A stretch of 64,000 nt of DNA from the NCBI GenBank assembly GCA_918797485.1, contig CAKKNE010000004.1, positions 4,898,001-4,962,000 on the forward strand. The letters are read 5' to 3'. Source of the DNA: Pelagomonas calceolata (taxonomy: Eukaryota > Sar > Pelagophyceae > Pelagomonadales > Pelagomonadaceae). The notes beneath the pieces are model-generated. The model was not told where the DNA came from. It was given only the letters and a program-made list of their open reading frames with translations, and searched no databases. Shown one piece after another: positions 61,959 through 64,000 of this stretch. Made by a program: the position numbers and the translations under genes. Within the stretch, counting starts at the first letter, position 1. Each line of letters begins with the position of its first letter.

Positions 61959-64000
61959 GACGGTGCGCGCGGCGAAGACGGACTTTGCTTGCCTGCGAAG
62001 ACGCTCGTAAAGCGGCGCGCGCGCGGCGAAGCCACTCAAAACGTGCGCGACGACGCGCGCGCCGCGAAGAGCTCTGAGTACGCGTGGCGAAACAGGCGAA
62101 GGCCTCGAGACGCCGCGGCGGACTACTGGTGCGCGCTCGAAAGGCAGGCCTCGATGCGGCCTCGAGCTTGGACAGACAGAACGGCGCGCGAGGCGCGCTT
62201 CGCGGGCCGCCGCTTTCTCCGAAGCCCTGCGCGGTCACAATGGTGTGGCGCGGCGAGTCTCAGGGGGTAGCAGCTTCTCTCTCGAGCTGCGAGAGCGCTC
62301 TCAATGTTTAAATGCGTAAACGGCCTTTTTGAGCGCGTTTCCGCGCGCGCGGACGCGCGCCATCGCTGCGCGCGACTTTGAGGGACGCTGGGACCGCACG
62401 GCGGCCTCGCGGGGTGAATCGGTGGCCCCGCAGAGCAGCGCGGCGCTGCGCGCGCAAACGCGGCCAGGAGGACGACTAGTAGCTTACTGTAGCTAGCCAT
62501 TTTTGCCATACAACTCTTCCTAGCAGCGTTTTTGGGATGCGGGGGTGTTAGTATGGCAAAAGCAGCTTCTATGGCTGCGGCAAGGCGCAGCTAGCACCTA
62601 TTTGACACTAGGTGATTATAGAACGACGAGGCTCGGCCAAAAATCGGGCAAATTTTGCGAGTTCAGCAAATTCGCTGGCGCTGTTGCCGGCGTTTACGGG
62701 GGCCTTGAATAGGCCTACGAACGCCCAGTCAACGATTTTAGCCGCCGTGCGCGCTAGCGCGAGCATTCGGCGGTTTCACCTACGATGCTCTCCGAGCAAT
62801 GAAACCGCGCGCGCCGGCGCTCAATTGCGTTAGCGCAATGCTCGCTTGTACGGCGGCAACGTGGCCTGCACCAGCGCTATCCAGCTCTCTCTCAACCGTC
62901 GCGTGGTCGCCGCGGCGGCGGGAGACGCGCATGGCGCACGGCGGCGCGTTTACACGGCGGGCACGCCCACGGTCGTCGAGCCGGCCGCTTGACGGGCGTG
63001 ATCGGTCCTATGGCCGCGGGTCTATTTTCGAACTCAGCGAGCTCTGAAGCGCCCCAGCACCTTCAGCTGCGCGAATTCAGAGCCACCGGTCGCCGCCGAC
63101 GGAATGGAGCGGAGGTGCTGAGGATCCTTGGTCGCGGCGCCGGCCGATGAAGGAGATCACGGCGACGCCCTCTACACGCCGTCGACGCCCAGCAGCTGTC
63201 TGCCATGTCTGCAGATTGCGACGCCTGCGACCGAGCGTGGCGAAGTGCGTTCCGAGGGAGGCCGACCGCGTCGATGGCGTCGGTGCCAAACAGCGCCCTT
63301 TAGGCTTCTGGGGCAACGACCGCGGGCGTCGCGCGAGTCCAGGGCCTCTGAGCGGGCAGCGAAAGCCGCTGCCGCGACTCTTCTCCATGGGTTGGTACGG
63401 CGTCGTCGTGCACGAAGCTGCCGGGGCGCGTGCTGGCCCCGATCGAACCGCTGGGCCGGGCCCGCGACGGCCGTCGGCAGCGTCTGATGGACCGCGCCGT
63501 CGCGTTCGGGCCGTGCGGCACTCCTTCTGATCTCGTCGACGGACGCGGCGAGCTCTACGAGCGATGCGGCCGGCGGACGCGGCACGCGGCATCATCCAAG
63601 CGCTGTGGCTCTGCCCGATGGCGAGCGCGCACGCGTCGAGTTCGTGCGTAGCCGCGGACGTCGCGCGCGCGCTACTGCTGCTCTCGTCGGCGTGGCGAGC
63701 CGTTGAGATACTACGGCCGCGCCTCCGACAACATGCCGGCCGATTTGTTAAGTGACTCATTATTGTATATAGTATCTTACATGCAACGGCTCTTGGTGGA
63801 ACAACCGGCGCTCGAGCTCGTGTCCTGCGCCGACTGCGATCAGTGCCCGGGGCCCCCGCGCGCCGTCTCGAGACTCGAGCCCCGGCGGCCGGCAGCTGTC
63901 TGGCGTGGGCGCCCGCGCCGCCGGTCGCGCTCTCGACGGCGTATCTGCGTCGCCGACGAGGTCTGCGTGCGCACGGACAGCAGCTGCACGCGTACGTCGC
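61959..64000. other. Right-hand 2 kb without a supportable gene
   Basis: Open frames here are short or have compositions typical of GC-rich shadow frames. The best is 63077-63760 on the minus strand (ATG start, 227 codons), Arg/Ala-rich and without motif. Seen: an 11-bp inverted repeat (TTTTGCCATAC/GTATGGCAAAA) at about 62503-62562; CGGTTTCA/TGAAACCG near 62779-62812; TTGCGTTAGCGCAA at about 62824; and one copy of the introner core CGCGTCGATGGCGT near 63267, which could mark a gene I have not resolved. Confidence 0.4.

Noticed and set aside
63077-63760. Minus-strand frame of 227 codons near the right end
   Set aside because: Has an ATG but only Arg/Ala/Ser-rich sequence, no motif, and several equally open frames overlap it; left as unproven.

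Overview
This is a nuclear window from a GC-rich unicellular eukaryote. The best fit is a photosynthetic stramenopile of the pelagophyte (Aureococcus/Pelagomonas) type. The reasons are: an O-acetylserine (thiol)lyase with a signal peptide followed by the Ala-Phe-Ala-Pro cleavage motif used for secondary red plastids; a glutathione peroxidase with an in-frame TGA selenocysteine codon and a good SECIS candidate behind it; and dozens of short, mutually similar introns of the introner type, known from Aureococcus and Micromonas. The taxon is inferred; no marker gene is present.

Layout. 1-8699 (-): a giant EF-hand repeat protein with two cyclic-nucleotide-binding domains at its N-terminus, running off the left edge. 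9495-9992 (+): selenocysteine glutathione peroxidase, SECIS at 10012-10092. 10265-11257 (+): ankyrin-repeat protein. 11311-15683 (-): full-length ABCB/P-glycoprotein-like transporter. 16090-17388 (-): PC-esterase-like protein. 17652-18002 (+): small unknown. 18058-20268 (-): RCK/MAK-type kinase with a SANT-like C-terminus. 20781-22157 (+): hnRNP Q acidic-domain-like repeat protein with a prion-like tail. 22395-23430 (-): alpha/beta hydrolase without its nucleophile. 23576-25649 (-): ubiquitin-specific protease. 26135-27589 (-): DNA polymerase delta small subunit. 27590-29515: no gene found. 29516-48648 (-): complete axonemal outer-arm dynein heavy chain in 36 exons. 49162-50397 (+): TPR protein divergent from the dynein gene. 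50837-51439 (+): unknown. 52332-53387 (+): plastid cysteine synthase. 53799-57905 (+): IQ-motif, arginine-rich coiled-coil protein. 58365-61958 (-): large unknown protein with a Tudor-like module. 61959-64000: no gene I can defend.

The strongest biology is in the introns. I resolved 57 introns to the base in five genes (14 EF-hand, 5 ABC, 1 hydrolase, 2 USP, 35 dynein). Removing them gives uninterrupted frames of the expected length (dynein 4,619 aa; transporter 1,279 aa). Nearly all end in a shared terminus (CCRCRCAG), and several keep terminal inverted repeats and an imperfect 8-bp target-site duplication. In those cases the 5' splice site is the first base of the left target copy, so splicing restores the pre-insertion codons. 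Fifteen of the 57 are GC-AG introns, far above the usual rate of about one percent. The nine other supported genes with ordinary coding frames show no such intron.

Several genes point to a cilium: the outer-arm dynein heavy chain, a TPR protein sharing its upstream region, an RCK-type kinase and an IQ-rich rod protein. The organism, or one life stage, is therefore probably flagellated.
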